From: Acholoe squamosa
Lineage: Eukaryota; Annelida; Polychaeta; Phyllodocida; Polynoidae
Assembly: GCA_949317995.1 (NCBI GenBank)
Contig: OX439047.1
Coordinates: 1 to 64,000, forward strand
Reading direction: 5' to 3'
Length of the DNA stretch: 64,000 bases
Part shown: one piece after another, positions 40,492 through 51,721 of the stretch
Position numbering within the stretch: position 1 is the first letter of the stretch
Layout of the letters: every line of letters starts with the position of its first letter
The notes under the pieces: generated by a model
Told to the model about the DNA's origin: nothing
What the model saw: only the letters and a program-made list of their open reading frames with translations
The model's database searches: none
Made by a program: the position numbers and the translations under genes

Positions 40492-40880
40492 GTATTTAGG
40501 TATGGTTATTAGAAGTTTTATGCAAAATAAAAAATGATTGAACTAGTTAAATGATATGTTATGAATGTTTTAAGGTATATCTAAGTATTAGCACCATGTT
40601 AAAAAAGAAGATATTGCCCTGCGCAAGGAACATTTATATCGAAACTAAAAGTAGCAGCTATCTCTGTATCATGTGACCAATTTTGTCGGGCAAGGTGTCA
40701 TGGCAGATCAAAACAAACTGGGACAAGTCTATGCCTTCAAAACCAGTAAATATTGTTGAAATCCTTTATTTAAAAGCAATTTAAACCCATGGGCCATGGC
40801 ATATATGCAAATGTCAACTCACAGTGAATAATTTAGGATCGTATTCCCCTCAGTGCTTCTGTATGTCATTGTTGCCACAT
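40492..40880. other. Interrupting segment, copy 2
   Basis: A second copy of the ~385-base segment, differing from copy 1 by a few substitutions and a small indel (GCAAAATAAAAAATGATTG versus GCAAAAAAGAATGATTG). Because satellite units flank both copies, the ~1.2-kb block of satellite plus segment was duplicated as a unit. Confidence 0.85.
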
Positions 40881-43335
40881 GCATACCTGAATCAAGGCGT
40901 ATGTCATAGTTGTAACATGTACACCTGGATCAAGGCGTATGTCATAGTTGCCACATGTATACCTGGATCAAGGCGTATGTCATAGTTGCCACATGTATAC
41001 CTGGATCAAGGCGTATGTCATAGTTGCCACATGTATACCTGAATCAAGGCGTATGTCATAGTTGCTACATGTATACCTGGATCAAGGCGTATGTCATAGT
41101 TGCCACATGTATAGCTGGATCAAGGCATATGTCATAGTTGCTACATGTTTACCTGAATCAAGGCATATGTAATAGTTGGTACATGTATACCTGGATCAAG
41201 GCGTATGTCATAGTTGCTACATGTATACCTGGATCAAGGCGTATGTCATAGTTGCTACATGTATACCTGGATCAAGGCGTATGTCATAGTTGCTACGTGT
41301 ATACCTGGATCAAGGGGTATGTCATAGTTGCTACGTGTATACCTGGATTAAGGCGTATGTCATAGTTGCTACATGCATACCTGGACCAAGGCGTATGTCA
41401 TAGTTGCCACATGTATACCTGAATCAAGGCGTATGTCATAGTTGCCACTTGTATGTCATAGTTGCTACATTTATACCTGAATCAAGGCGTATGTCATAGT
41501 TGCTACATGCATACCTGAATCAAGGCGTATGTCATAGTTACCACATTTATACCTGGATCAAGGCGTATGTCATAGTTACCACATTTATACCTGGATCAAG
41601 GCGTATGTCATAGTTGCCACATGTATGTCATAGTTGCTACATTTATACCTGAATCAAGGCGTATGTCATAGTTGCCACATGTATACCTGGATCAAGGCGT
41701 ATGTCATAGTTGCTACATTTATACCTGAATCAAGGTGTATGTCATAGTTCCTACATGCATACCTGGATCAAGGCTTATGTCATAGTTGCTACATGTATAC
41801 CTGAATCAAGGCATATGTCATAGTTACCACATTTATACCTGTATCAAGGCGTATGTCATAGTTACCACATTTATACCTGAATCAAGGCGTATGTCATAGT
41901 TGCCACATGTATGTCATAGTTGCTACATGTATACCTGGATCAAGGCTTATGTCATAATTGCTACATGCATACCTGAATCAAGGCGTATGTCATAGTTGCT
42001 ACATGCATACCTGAATCAAGGCGTATGTCATAGTTGCTACATGTATGTCATAGTTGCCACATTTATACCTGAATCAAGGCATATGTCATAGTTGCTACAT
42101 GCATACCTGAATCAAGGCATATGTCATAGTTGCCACATTTATACCTGAATCAAGGCGTATGTCATAGTTGCTACATGCATACCTGAATCAAGGCATATGT
42201 CATAGTTGCTACATGCATACCTGGATCAAGGTGTATGTCATAGTTGCTACATGTATGTCATAGTTGCTACATGTATACCTGAATCAAGGCGTATGTCATA
42301 GTTGCCACATGTATACCTGAATCAAGGCGTATGTCATAGTTGCTACATGTATGTCATAGTTGCCACATGTATACCTGGATCAAGGCGTATGTCATAGTTG
42401 CCACATGCATACCTGGATCAAGGCGTATGTCATAGTTGCTACATGTATGTCATAGTTGCTACATGTATACCTGAATCAAGGCGTATGTCATAGTTGCTAC
42501 ATGTATACCTGAATCAAGGCGTATGTCATAGTTGCTACATGTATACCTGGATCAAGGCGTATGTCATAGTTGCTACATTTATACCTGAATCAAGGCGTAT
42601 GTCATAGTTGCTACATTTATACCTGGATCAAGGTGTATGTCATAGTTGCTACATGTATACCTGAATCAAGGTATATGTTATAGTTGCTACATGTATGTTA
42701 TAGTTGCTCCATGTATACCTGGATCAAGGTGTATTTCATAGTTGCTACATTTATACCTGAATCAAGGCGTACGTCATAGTTGCCACATGTATGTCATAGT
42801 TGCTACATGTATACCTGAATCAAGGCGTATGTCATAGTTGCTACATTTATACCTGAATCAAGGCGTATGTCATAGTTGCTACATGTATAACTGAATCAAG
42901 GCGTATGTCATAGTTGCCACATTTATACCTGGATCAAGGTGTATTTCATAGTTGCTACATGTATACCTGGATCAAGGCGTATGTCATAGTTGGTACATGT
43001 ATACCTGGATCAAGTCGTATGTCATAGTTGCTACATGTATACCTGGATCAAGGCTTATGTCATAGTTGCTACATGTATACCTGAATCAAGGCGTATGTCA
43101 TAGTTGCCACATTTATACCTGGATCAAGGCGTATGTCAAAGTTGTTACATTTATACCTGGATCAAGGTGTATTTCATAGTTGCCACATTTATACCTGAAT
43201 CAAGGTGTATGTCATAGTTGCTACATGTATACCTGGATCAAGGTATATGTCATAGTTGCTACGTGTATGTCATAGTTGCTACATGTATACCTGAATCAAG
43301 GTGTATGTCATAGTTGCTACGTGTATGTCATCGTT

Positions 43336-44090
43336 GTGTGTAACAGCATGGTGAGTAAATATGAGATAGGAGTGTGAGAGTACACAGGTGTAGATTAGGA
43401 CAGTAAGATAACCACAGATAATAACAAACAATAACCAGACACACCACGGCATGGGCATACAACCCATATGCACACTGTAGACCCACAAGTGGCTTTATAA
43501 GTCCCGAGTCGGTCTGTTTTATTCTACCTACAAGAACAACAGCAAACCATTGGTTCCCAAGTATGACTGAGAAACAAAGAATTTTGAAGAGTTTAAGTGC
43601 CATTTTTGCAGACTGGAGTACAGATCGTCATGTATGGACGCCCTAAGGCCATCATACTATTCAGATATCCATGTAATATTATGTTAATCGTTATTTTGGC
43701 TTTTGAAATTTGAAAATCGGTCAAAAACAAAATGTTTACAGGTAAAACTAGCAAGAATTTCATTCAGACCAATTTGAGCAAACTTTTACATATACCTCAT
43801 GTTGATCTATTCCAAATTTCAATACGGGCTAGGGTTATTGCATGGGGGGATGCAATATACGGGGCTCCTTGGTTGAACCTATGGAGCTTCAGTATTCAAT
43901 TTGAGATGAAGTAAAAGCCCACGTATACGCAACAGGTTATGGACTATTTCAGACCTCACTGTTAGACTGAGGCTTTGCAGTAGATTGCTTCTATTTTTTT
44001 GGAAAACAGTGGTAGTTGCTGTTAACCCACTGAACAAGATCTTGAGAATTACTCGGGAATTTCTCGAGTCTCGACTTGTGAATACAACAA
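43336..44090. other. Gene-free intron sequence
   Basis: No gene or repeat is recognisable. Short open frames occur on both strands without domain features. Confidence 0.4.
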
Positions 44091-44285
44091 GAATAGAGAA
44101 TGTGATTTTCCCTGGAAATTTGGACACACCTTAACATCTTATACTCAAGAAAGTTCTCAAGTCTAGATCTCGTGTATTTCTTGGGAAACACTCGGTATAT
44201 TCCCCGGATCTGGACTTTTTTTTCTAGAGTATAAGATGTTGTGGCGTGTCCAAATTTCCGGAGATAATCACGTTCTCTTGCCCTA
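44090..44285. mobile_element. Fold-back element (~52-bp arms)
   Basis: GAGAATGTGATTTTCCCTGG, AAATTTGGACACACCTTAACATC, TTATACTC (44096-44150) is repeated inverted as GAGTATAAGATGTTGTGGCG, TGTCCAAATTTCCGGAGATAATCACGTTCTC (44226-44278). The loop is about 75 bases and contains its own CTAGATCTCGTGTATTTC. It is probably a small non-autonomous transposon. Confidence 0.65.
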
Positions 44286-44297
44286 AGTTGTGACTGT

Positions 44298-44465
44298 TCC
44301 CAACTCGGGTCCTGTTTAGTGGGAATACAACTCGGGTCCTGTTTAGTGGGAATACAACTCGGGTCCTGTTTAGTGGGAATACAACTCGGGTCCTGTTTAG
44401 TGGGAATACAACTCGGGTCCTGTTTAGTGGGAATACAACTCGGGTCCTGTTTAGTGGGAATACAG
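44298..44465. repeat. 27-bp minisatellite, 6 units
   Basis: The unit ACTCGGGTCCTGTTTAGTGG GAATACA is repeated perfectly six times right after the fold-back element. Twenty-seven is a multiple of three, so frames stay open on both strands. Confidence 0.95.
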
Positions 44466-44715
44466 ATCCTATGCCCCAATGTGGATTGCCCTGTAGCCAG
44501 TACAGTGGTCTTTCAGGGTGCAGCCTTTATGCAGAGTTTTACCTATAATGGTCTATATTGAGGAATGCCAACCATCTCAGGCCCCTGGTGCAGCTTACAG
44601 CATTCTCCCAAACTCAGGACGTGACTTATACGTGAGGTGGATTTGCATTACTATTTATTGTAATTGTCCTAATAAGTGTACTGTGTGCGGAAAACTTTAT
44701 AACACACAAAAAATA

Positions 44716-45855
44716 TTAAGCCAGTCAAAATGACTCATTAAGCTGAGTCAACTCAAGATGGCTTAGTTATCAGACCATTTGAGTGAGTGAGTAAACCCCA
44801 GTTTACTCCTGTACCACCATTGACTCGCATGTACTGCTGAGTCAAACCAATTCTACTCTGTTACCATCTGAGTCAATTGTACTTTGACTCAGCTGATGAG
44901 TCAAAGTGATATGACTCACATAGCCCTATTCCCGCCATGAGGTCACATGGGAATGCCCAGTTCTTTGTTTGCAGTACCCCCACTCCCTCACCCTCCCCCT
45001 GTCCAAACTACTATAGCTTCCATAACCGTCACTTGAGACAGACAATAACTACCATACTGTTCAAGTAAGTGTAGATTGTGTGAATGGTATTATTTTTAGT
45101 TGTTTTCGGAGAGGGATATATAATGAGAGATAAGAGGGAGTGAATGAGAGAGACACTGATCACTGATAAAGGAAGGGAGAGAGAGAGAGGGATGGGAGAG
45201 AGACAGATATATGCAAATAGAGAGATGGTAAATTGTATATAGGCTCTAAGAATGCTTAAGATATCGTGACTTTGGCTAATAAAATCGCAATTTGGTCCAG
45301 GGATAGTAACAAATAGTCATAATACTTGGCAATCATAGGTCAATATCTACATACAATTTGTATAAAGAAATACTGACTAATTGCAATACATTCTACTCTA
45401 TTGCAACTTTCAAATGTATGCAGAGGTTAAGTCGATAATATGATGCGGAGCAAATTTGATGAATAAAAAAGTACATCCCACCTCTCAAGCTTAAACAGTC
45501 AACAGCTGTTGACACATCCAGTCAACTGGTCAACAGCTGTTGACTCATCCAGTTAACTGGTCAACAGCTGTTGACTCATCCAGTTAACTGGTCAACAGCT
45601 GTTGACTCATCCAGTTAACTGGTCAACAGCTGTTGACTCATCCAGTTAACTGAGTCAACAGCTGTTGACTCAGCCAGATAACTGAGTCAACAGCTGTTGA
45701 CTCAGCCAGATAACTGAGTCAACAGCTGTTGACTCAGCCAGATAACTGAGACACTCTGACTTTGATTTGCAAAAGAGTCAATATACTTTGACTCACTCTC
45801 ATAACAGAGTCACCCTTGTGACAGCGATTCGACTCAGTTAAGTGAGTCAAAATGA
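44716..45855. mobile_element. ~1.14 kb TIR element rich in TGAGTCA motifs
   Basis: The left end GCCAGTCAAAATGACTCATTAAGCTGAGTC and the reverse complement of the right end, GCTAGTCATTTTGACTCACTTAACTGAGTC, match at about 24 of 30 positions. Both ends and the interior carry many TGAGTCA/TGACTCA motifs. Inside lies an array of palindromic units (45495-45745) and a GAGAGAGA run (45160-45200). No transposase is seen. Confidence 0.6.
45495..45745. repeat. 31/32-bp repeat with a 16-bp palindrome, 8 units
   Basis: The unit GTCAACAGCTGTTGACTCAT CCAGTTAACTG contains the perfect palindrome GTCAACAGCTGTTGAC. The first five units have CATCCAGTTAACTG and the last three have CAGCCAGATAACTGA with one extra base, showing two rounds of expansion. 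CAGCTG is an E-box core. Confidence 0.93.
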
Positions 45856-45979
45856 CTAGCATTGTTTTCTCAGTGCAGAGACATGAATATGTACATGAAC
45901 TTCACATCCATGGTTATCTGAATAACATGAAAAACAATTTTATTCCAATGAGTGCGATCCCCATGCATTATCTCTCTAT

Positions 45980-46684
45980 AATTTACACTGTAAAAAAATA
46001 TGTCGTTGAAATAACGAATAATCTTTCATCCCAAAGTTGCCAGTGCATGCAGCCTTTCACCTACAGGTGGAATAGGAGCTGTAAATGCACCTGTGAATGC
46101 TGCAACCTGCAATATGGTTTTGTCATTCATAAAGCTAATCATTCTAAGATATTTAAGTTGGTGTAATATCATTTATAGTCTTGGGACAGCCACTAATCAC
46201 TCAATAGGGACTTGGAGTGAAATTGTGGCTCAAATAGAAACTACAGGGTTTCTGCAAATCCTTTGACTGCATTTGATAGTTCAAAGTGTGCCGAATTTGC
46301 CGATATTGAGATGATACTCAGTGAAATTTCATAGGGCCCCAGACCGGTGAAATGGACAGGTACTTGGTGTTACAGACAAGGATTAAGACCACATCTTAGA
46401 ATTGACAAAGGACATAGGATTGAGAGACAATAGACAAGAATCATTTCTTAGGATCGACAATGAAGACAGGATCCACTATTTATATGCTTATACCACGGTT
46501 ATCAAATTTAAGAACGATTTTGGATGCCCAAACTGGATAATCTGAGTGTTTATATCACAGGATAGAGGCACGGAGAGTTGACACTTGAATATTGACAGTG
46601 TTCTTTTTCTATACTGTTCTTTTATGTGACAGAGACAATGACATAGCTTTGACAGTGGTTCTTACTAAAAAAGCTGAGCATTGA
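45980..46684. other. Gene-free intron sequence with a MITE piece
   Basis: At 45985-46050 is the left end of a CACTGTAAAAAA-family MITE (CACTGTAAAAAAATATGTCG, TTGAAATAACGAATAATC, CCCAAAGTTGCCAG). The rest (46060-46680) shows nothing recognisable. Confidence 0.5.
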
Positions 46685-46752
46685 CTGGGATTGATACTGG
46701 GACCTTGTAATATAAAGTCCTGCATCTTATCCATTAAGCCACAGGGCTGGAC
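46685..46752 (-). mobile_element. tRNA-derived SINE head
   Basis: On the - strand CCCTGTGGCTTAATGGATAAGATGC gives an A box (TGGCTTAATGGATAAG). CAGTATCAATCCC gives a B-box-like sequence about 40 bases later, as in tRNA-derived SINEs. An anticodon stem is suggested by GCAGGACTTTATATTAC. It is distinct from the head at 22749-22818. Confidence 0.55.
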
Positions 46753-46800
46753 AATAGTGCCGGGTTAGATGAGTTATATGTCTGGGACCCTGTGGATACC

Positions 46801-46803
<3 letters not shown>

Positions 46804-46863
<60 letters not shown>
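46804..46863. repeat. (TA)n microsatellite
   Basis: About 28 perfect TA dinucleotides, in GLUD1 intron 1. Confidence 0.98.
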
Positions 46864-46867
<4 letters not shown>

Positions 46868-46933
46868 ATGTCAGTGAATACAGAATGCATTCTGATGCAT
46901 TCTAATGCATCCTAAAAGTGCAGACCATGGTAT

Positions 46934-47072
46934 AAATGCAATGTGTGATGATTATGCTTGCACGCGTGCCTTTTAGGTACTTGATAGAGGCACTCGGCTC
47001 CACCTCATACCTCTATCAGAACCTAAAAGGCACTAGTGCAAGCATAACCATCATATATTACATTCCTATGAC
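46934..47072. mobile_element. Hairpin element (~60-bp arms)
   Basis: AATGCAATGTGTGATGATTATGCTTGCAC, GTGCCTTTTAGGTACTTGATAGAGG pairs with CCTCTATCAGAACCTAAAAGGCAC, GTGCAAGCATAACCATCATATATTACATT across a short loop (about 20 bases). It is a small fold-back MITE or, less likely, a hairpin RNA gene. Confidence 0.65.
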
Positions 47073-49574
47073 CATAACCTTCAGTACATTTTAACCCTTT
47101 AAAGAGTCTAGCCTGTCTTGCCACCGCACACACAGTCTGAGCACCCTGTAAGTATTGAGCAGAGTATTGTACTGCACACCTGTGCCATTAGTCCAGTCAT
47201 TATGTAACCAGTTTTATGGCGGAAATCATGAAATTTGCATACAGGGTCTTTAGATAATGCTGATATGATATCCAAGTGGATGTATATACATTCATTTTCA
47301 AGAATGTTTCCCCTCTAAAATTGATGTTGAATATAGATTGTATGAAAATGATGAATAATTCTGTAATAATCCCTTGTCTTTTATCTTATAGGTTAACTGA
47401 ACATGGTCTTACTCATCTATTACATGTGTACAATTAGCCATAGAAAGTATTATGTGATGTTTAAATCAAAACAGCAATGACGATAGCCTAATTTGCATAT
47501 GATAATGAGGGAAGTATTTGTATGCAGCTCCGCCTTTGAACAACTGAGAGTTTGCACCCTGATGGTAGAGTACCTGTAGTCTATCTCAGGTAGACACGAA
47601 GATTAACCAATCAGAGGGCAGGGACTATTTCAGAAAGATGGCTGGTCTTTTTGCAGTAGGTTCATGTCAATCCAAGGCACAAATTGTCAATTATTTCAGG
47701 ATTGAGACATAACTACAAGACCTATAACTAGCATTACCACATCTAATTTTCAAATACATGCAAACTTTGTTAGAATTTTGCCTCTATCCCGAAGTGCCGA
47801 TCTGTTTTTATCGAGATCCAAAATGGCGGAAATTGCACCTTGACTGATGTTTTTTTACGCTATCCCTACTAAAACCAATTTTTTTAAAGATCATAAACAC
47901 TGAAAACTTGCCATGTATAGGAGGTAAAGACTCATAGGATGGCTTTCATACATGGACCCCCTTGATAGGGATCGAGCTACACCTGCCATGTGTCTCCAGG
48001 GCAGTTCAGACATGGTGTTACTCATTTACCCCTCACAACTTTACCAGACATACCTCAGTGATGATGAAGATATAGATTTGAAGCTATTGATCATAGGCAT
48101 GTGATGGGCTTATCATTTCTTCATTTTGTTTTATTTCTTGGGTCCTATGGCTGTGGAAATACATACAGAGTTGTCATTCTTCCACTGTTAAGCTCCAAAC
48201 ACTTGCAAAGCTAAAAGGGTTAACAACAACTCACATACCCATTTTTATATAAAACTAGTGGCTTCGCCACTACAGTTTGGGGCAATATCGTCAATACCTG
48301 CATAATTCTGAAGCCTCTCTGCTATAGTTGGGGGCAATATCCTCAATACCTGTGTACTTGTGAAGCCTCTCTGCTTTAGTTTGGGGCAATGTCATCAATA
48401 CCTACAGTACCTAAATTGGAAGTGTGTATCATAGCGACGCATAGCATAGCAACAGTTTTACACTCCCCCAGCATATTCTTTTGGAAGTTTTGAGTTTATG
48501 AGCATAACTGCAACTATACATGAGATATTGATGTATGACCCATCAAATTGAAGCTTGTGTTACAGGGAATTCAGCTGAAGCAGAATTCAGAGGTTTTCCT
48601 CAACGCTCATGCAGGGGGAAGCGCCAATCTGTTTTTATTGAGATCCAAAATGGCGGAAATTTCACCTTGACTGATGATTTTTGACGCTATAAAATATTTT
48701 ATCAAAGTTACAAGAAGAGAAAACTTAAATATGAACTTTTGGAATGGTTTGAGTAAGGAGTAAATTCTGAAAATATTTTTGTTGAAGTACACATGTCCTG
48801 GGTTGAGTTAGCTGGCACATTCCTCACTGCTTCACCAGCTATCTACGAACCCATTTTTATATATAGTGTAATGAAAGCTTTTCATTTATATTTTCACATG
48901 GATATTGCAGAAAGAGGGCACATGCACAAGTTTCTAAGAAATTTAAAGAAATGTGGCTTTCTCTGCTAACCATATTTCATAGCTCAGGTTTGGGTAAATT
49001 CCTCTCAAAACTTGTATGCTAAACTGATGCCAGAGACCTTATCTCATTGGCTAAAATGATTGTGATAACCTATTACATCATATAGAAACACCAGGAGGGT
49101 CTTGCCAAAAGAAAACGAGGAAGTATGTCCATACATAATTTCAGAGAGTGCTGAGAAAAACATGTATGGCCTAGCTCATTTTCATAGTATTGACAAAAAA
49201 AGTACAACAGAATGAACAGAAAACTCTTTTGAGGTGTAAAAAAACGTGCACATTTCGTCTAAACGATTATCCAAAAAATCTTTTAGCAATACAAAAATGT
49301 GCACGCTTTCCTTTTGGTTCATGTTTCATTTTTTGGCAAGACCCTCTAGGTGACAGGATTTGAAGAAAATATATGTCAGGGTGGTGAAAAATTGGCCCAT
49401 TTGAGAGTACCAATAGCACACTGGATATATGCTCTAATGCCCAATGTGGTAATGCTACTATAACTTGACACAGAGCATTGTATAAGATGCTAAATGATGA
49501 AAGTATGAAGATTCATCAGAGTCATAGTGTTAGGATCTTGTTGTATATTACACAGGCACCCTGTTGCATTACCC
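47073..49574. other. Gene-free intron sequence with small repeats
   Basis: No gene is seen in 2.5 kb. There are three diverged ~60-base units with TTGGGGCAAT[AG]TC.TCAATACCTG (48275-48420), next to GTGGCTTCGCCAC. A ~65-base block containing ATCCAAAATGGCGGAAATT and ACCTTGACTGATG occurs at about 47800-47865 and again at 48622-48690. CCCATTTTTATATA occurs at 48239 and 48849 and may mark the ends of one element. Confidence 0.45.
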
Positions 49575-50225
49575 AAATCATTCCCAGCCTATATCTGGCT
49601 CATTCACGACCTATCCGGCTTATTTTTGGCAAATCTAACCCATTCCTGGCATGGGCATGGGAAGACATAGCTTATTCCTATTTAGCAGCAGGGTAACAAA
49701 GCCCATTCCAGGCCTATCCAGCTCATTCCTGACCTATCCAATTCATCCCCTGCCCATCTACCTCATTCCTGGCCGATCAAGCTCCACATTTTCTGTCCAC
49801 ATCTTCTGTCCATCTAGCTCATCCCAGCCTATCCAGCACATTATTGGCCCATCTAGCACATTCCTGGGTCATATAGCATATTCCTGGTCCATCCTGCTCA
49901 TTTCTGGCATATATAGCTCATGCCAGGCCTATCTAGCTTATTCCTGGCATATCCAGCTCATTCCCCTGTCTGTCTAGCTCATTTCTGGCCTGTCTAGCTC
50001 ATTCCCTGCCTCATTCCAGGCCTATCTGGCTCATTTCTGACCCATCCAGATCATTCTTGGCCCATCTAGCTAACTCACAGCCTACATAGCTCATTCCTAA
50101 TACATCCAGCCCATTCTCTGCTCATGTAGCTCATTCAACGACCATTTAGTTCATATCATGTCTCATTCTCAGCCTATGTAGCATATTCTTGGCCTATCCA
50201 GCCTATTACCACCTGGTGTGGCCTA
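49575..50225. repeat. Degenerate ~20-bp repeat
   Basis: A strongly diverged array of the unit CTCATTCCTGGCCTATCCAG (variants ATCTAGCT, GCACATT, CAGCCCATT), about 30 units. The high divergence suggests an old array no longer homogenised, unlike satellites A and B. Confidence 0.85.
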
Positions 50226-50945
50226 TCCTCTGCCTCCTATTTATATGGCTACAATAGGAGTTTTCACTTGACATAGACTATACAAAGTATTTCCTTCAGT
50301 GGATTCTTTTACAAGAAATTGCATGACTCATGCTTATTAGGGACAGTCCAAATGATAAAAAAAACACTATTAAAACCTCTGATCAATGAAATAGAAGTTC
50401 AGTCAGCATTACATTATGTGCATGACACTTAAGACCACTAGAACTATTGGCTTGTTCTTACCTGATTATGATATGCAAATTAGTTATATTATACGCAAAT
50501 AAAAGTCCTAGACTACTAATCTAGACTTTTCATGAATCAAAGCACATGATATTTTTGGTCTACATTATTTATCCACTTAGAAATCATTGCAACATAATTT
50601 ATATGTATTTACGGGGGATTGATTAGCAATTTTATACTTTATATTTTCAATGTCATATAACATGTAGATACCTTCATCAAAATTAATGTATCCACTTAAA
50701 TTTGGATTCAGCATACTCAAAATACCCTGCAGCCCAAATTTCATGATTTCTGCCGAATGTGCCAAACCATTTCATATAATGACTCCATTACATACCACAG
50801 GCAGCCCCCAGCAGCTTGGCAGTGGGAGAGCCCTAAAGTGGTCATTTTTAGAGTGATCTTGACTGCATTGGCTATAAGTAAATATAATATACATTGAGAT
50901 TCAGTGAGAAGTATTTGTTTTATATAATATAATCCTTCATTGCAG
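50226..50945. other. Gene-free intron sequence
   Basis: No gene is recognisable until the exon-2-like copy. The last ~50 bases (TTTTATATAATATAATCCTTCATTGCAG) are a copy of the 3' end of intron 1, with polypyrimidine and AG. Confidence 0.5.
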
Positions 50946-51010
50946 GTATTCGGTTCAGTGAGGATGTCAGTGAGGATGAGGTGAAAGCTCTGGCCTCTTT
51001 GATGACCTAA
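50946..51010 (+). pseudogene. GLUD1 exon-2 partial copy 1
   Basis: After an intact-looking acceptor (TTCATTGCAG) the first 21 codons of exon 2 reappear ([20 protein letters not shown]) and then meet a stop (TAA at 51008-51010). There is no donor site. If it were spliced in, it would truncate the enzyme at once. It is nearly identical to the true exon at 56532, so the duplication is fairly recent. The Gypsy-like fossil begins about 30 bases downstream. Confidence 0.9.
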
Positions 51011-51049
51011 TCGTGTGTTATATGATCTAATTCTGCATTACAGTTATCC

Positions 51050-51335
51050 AGAAAATGAGTATCTTCATCTTCCTGTTTATTCCAAAGGGTAAAATCCTTC
51101 GACATAGATCATCTTGACAACAAGCACATAAGTGAACAGATATACATAATACATGAATAGGAAAACCAGGAACACAGAAAGAAGATATGGTGGTTGCGTG
51201 TATAATTTTCCATGAACTAAAATAATGTCCAGTTCTTTGAATATTACTCTCCTCCCCCCAGTCGATATTACCAGGAGAGGTGTGGTAAAGGATGACTGCT
51301 ACCTGTGTCAAATGTATATCAAGAATGATTAGCTA
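51050..51335 (-). repeat. LTR-like direct repeat, longer copy
   Basis: The copy shares its ends with 56295-56362, but has an extra middle part of about 200 bases. It lies downstream of the integrase reading, as a 3' LTR should. The size difference means the two ends are not a simple pair of equal LTRs. Confidence 0.6.
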
Positions 51336-51721
51336 TCCCCCCCTGGGAAGCAAGTTTTTGAAGGTATAATAAAATTGAATGCAGGCAAAAAATGTCAGTG
51401 TTGCATAGTTAAGCAGTCTCTTCACAATCCTGGGTACCTCCACGTCGCCGAGAGGCATGTAGAAGCTCCCTGGCACTAGCCCTGTTATGAGGCTGGAGGC
51501 AGGAGAGGGCTCTTGGCAAGGTGGGACCCCCTGCAGTTGTAAGCGGAGCACTGTTGTCAGCTGAGGGTTCCTGACCCAAGGACTCTGGGGCCTGTGCAGA
51601 GCTAGGAGCAGGCGGTGCCACTGGATCCATGGATGGCTGATCCATCCCTGGCTTGTCCCTGGACATAGACACAGGCAGTGTGGGATCTAATGAAGCAGTA
51701 TTAGGGGGTTCCAAAGCCAAG

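Larger units (their letters stand above)
38400..43335. repeat. 38-bp satellite B, >100 units, with two shared interruptions
   Basis: The unit is ACATGTATACCTGGATCAAG GCGTATGTCATAGTTGCT (38 bases), with G/A (GGATC/GAATC), GC/GT and C/T (GCT/GCC) variants. A truncated 20-base unit, ACATGTATGTCATAGTTGCT, recurs many times, as if part of the unit were deleted and then spread. Blocks are 38415-39175, 39665-40495 and 40865-43335. The unit is unrelated in sequence to satellite A although it has the same 38-base length. Confidence 0.97.

Noticed and set aside
27150-43335. CRISPR-like direct repeats
   Set aside because: Both 38-bp arrays are contiguous, with no unique spacers, in a eukaryotic intron; they are satellites.
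43991-44479. 162-codon frame with IPTKQDPSC repeats
   Set aside because: It is a shadow of the 27-bp minisatellite and a fold-back element.
45852-46166. 104-codon frame
   Set aside because: It spans the edge of a TIR element and a MITE piece, so it is a chance reading.
50946-51010. True alternative exon 2 of GLUD1
   Set aside because: It has an acceptor but a stop after 21 codons and no donor; without RNA evidence it is a partial copy, not an exon.
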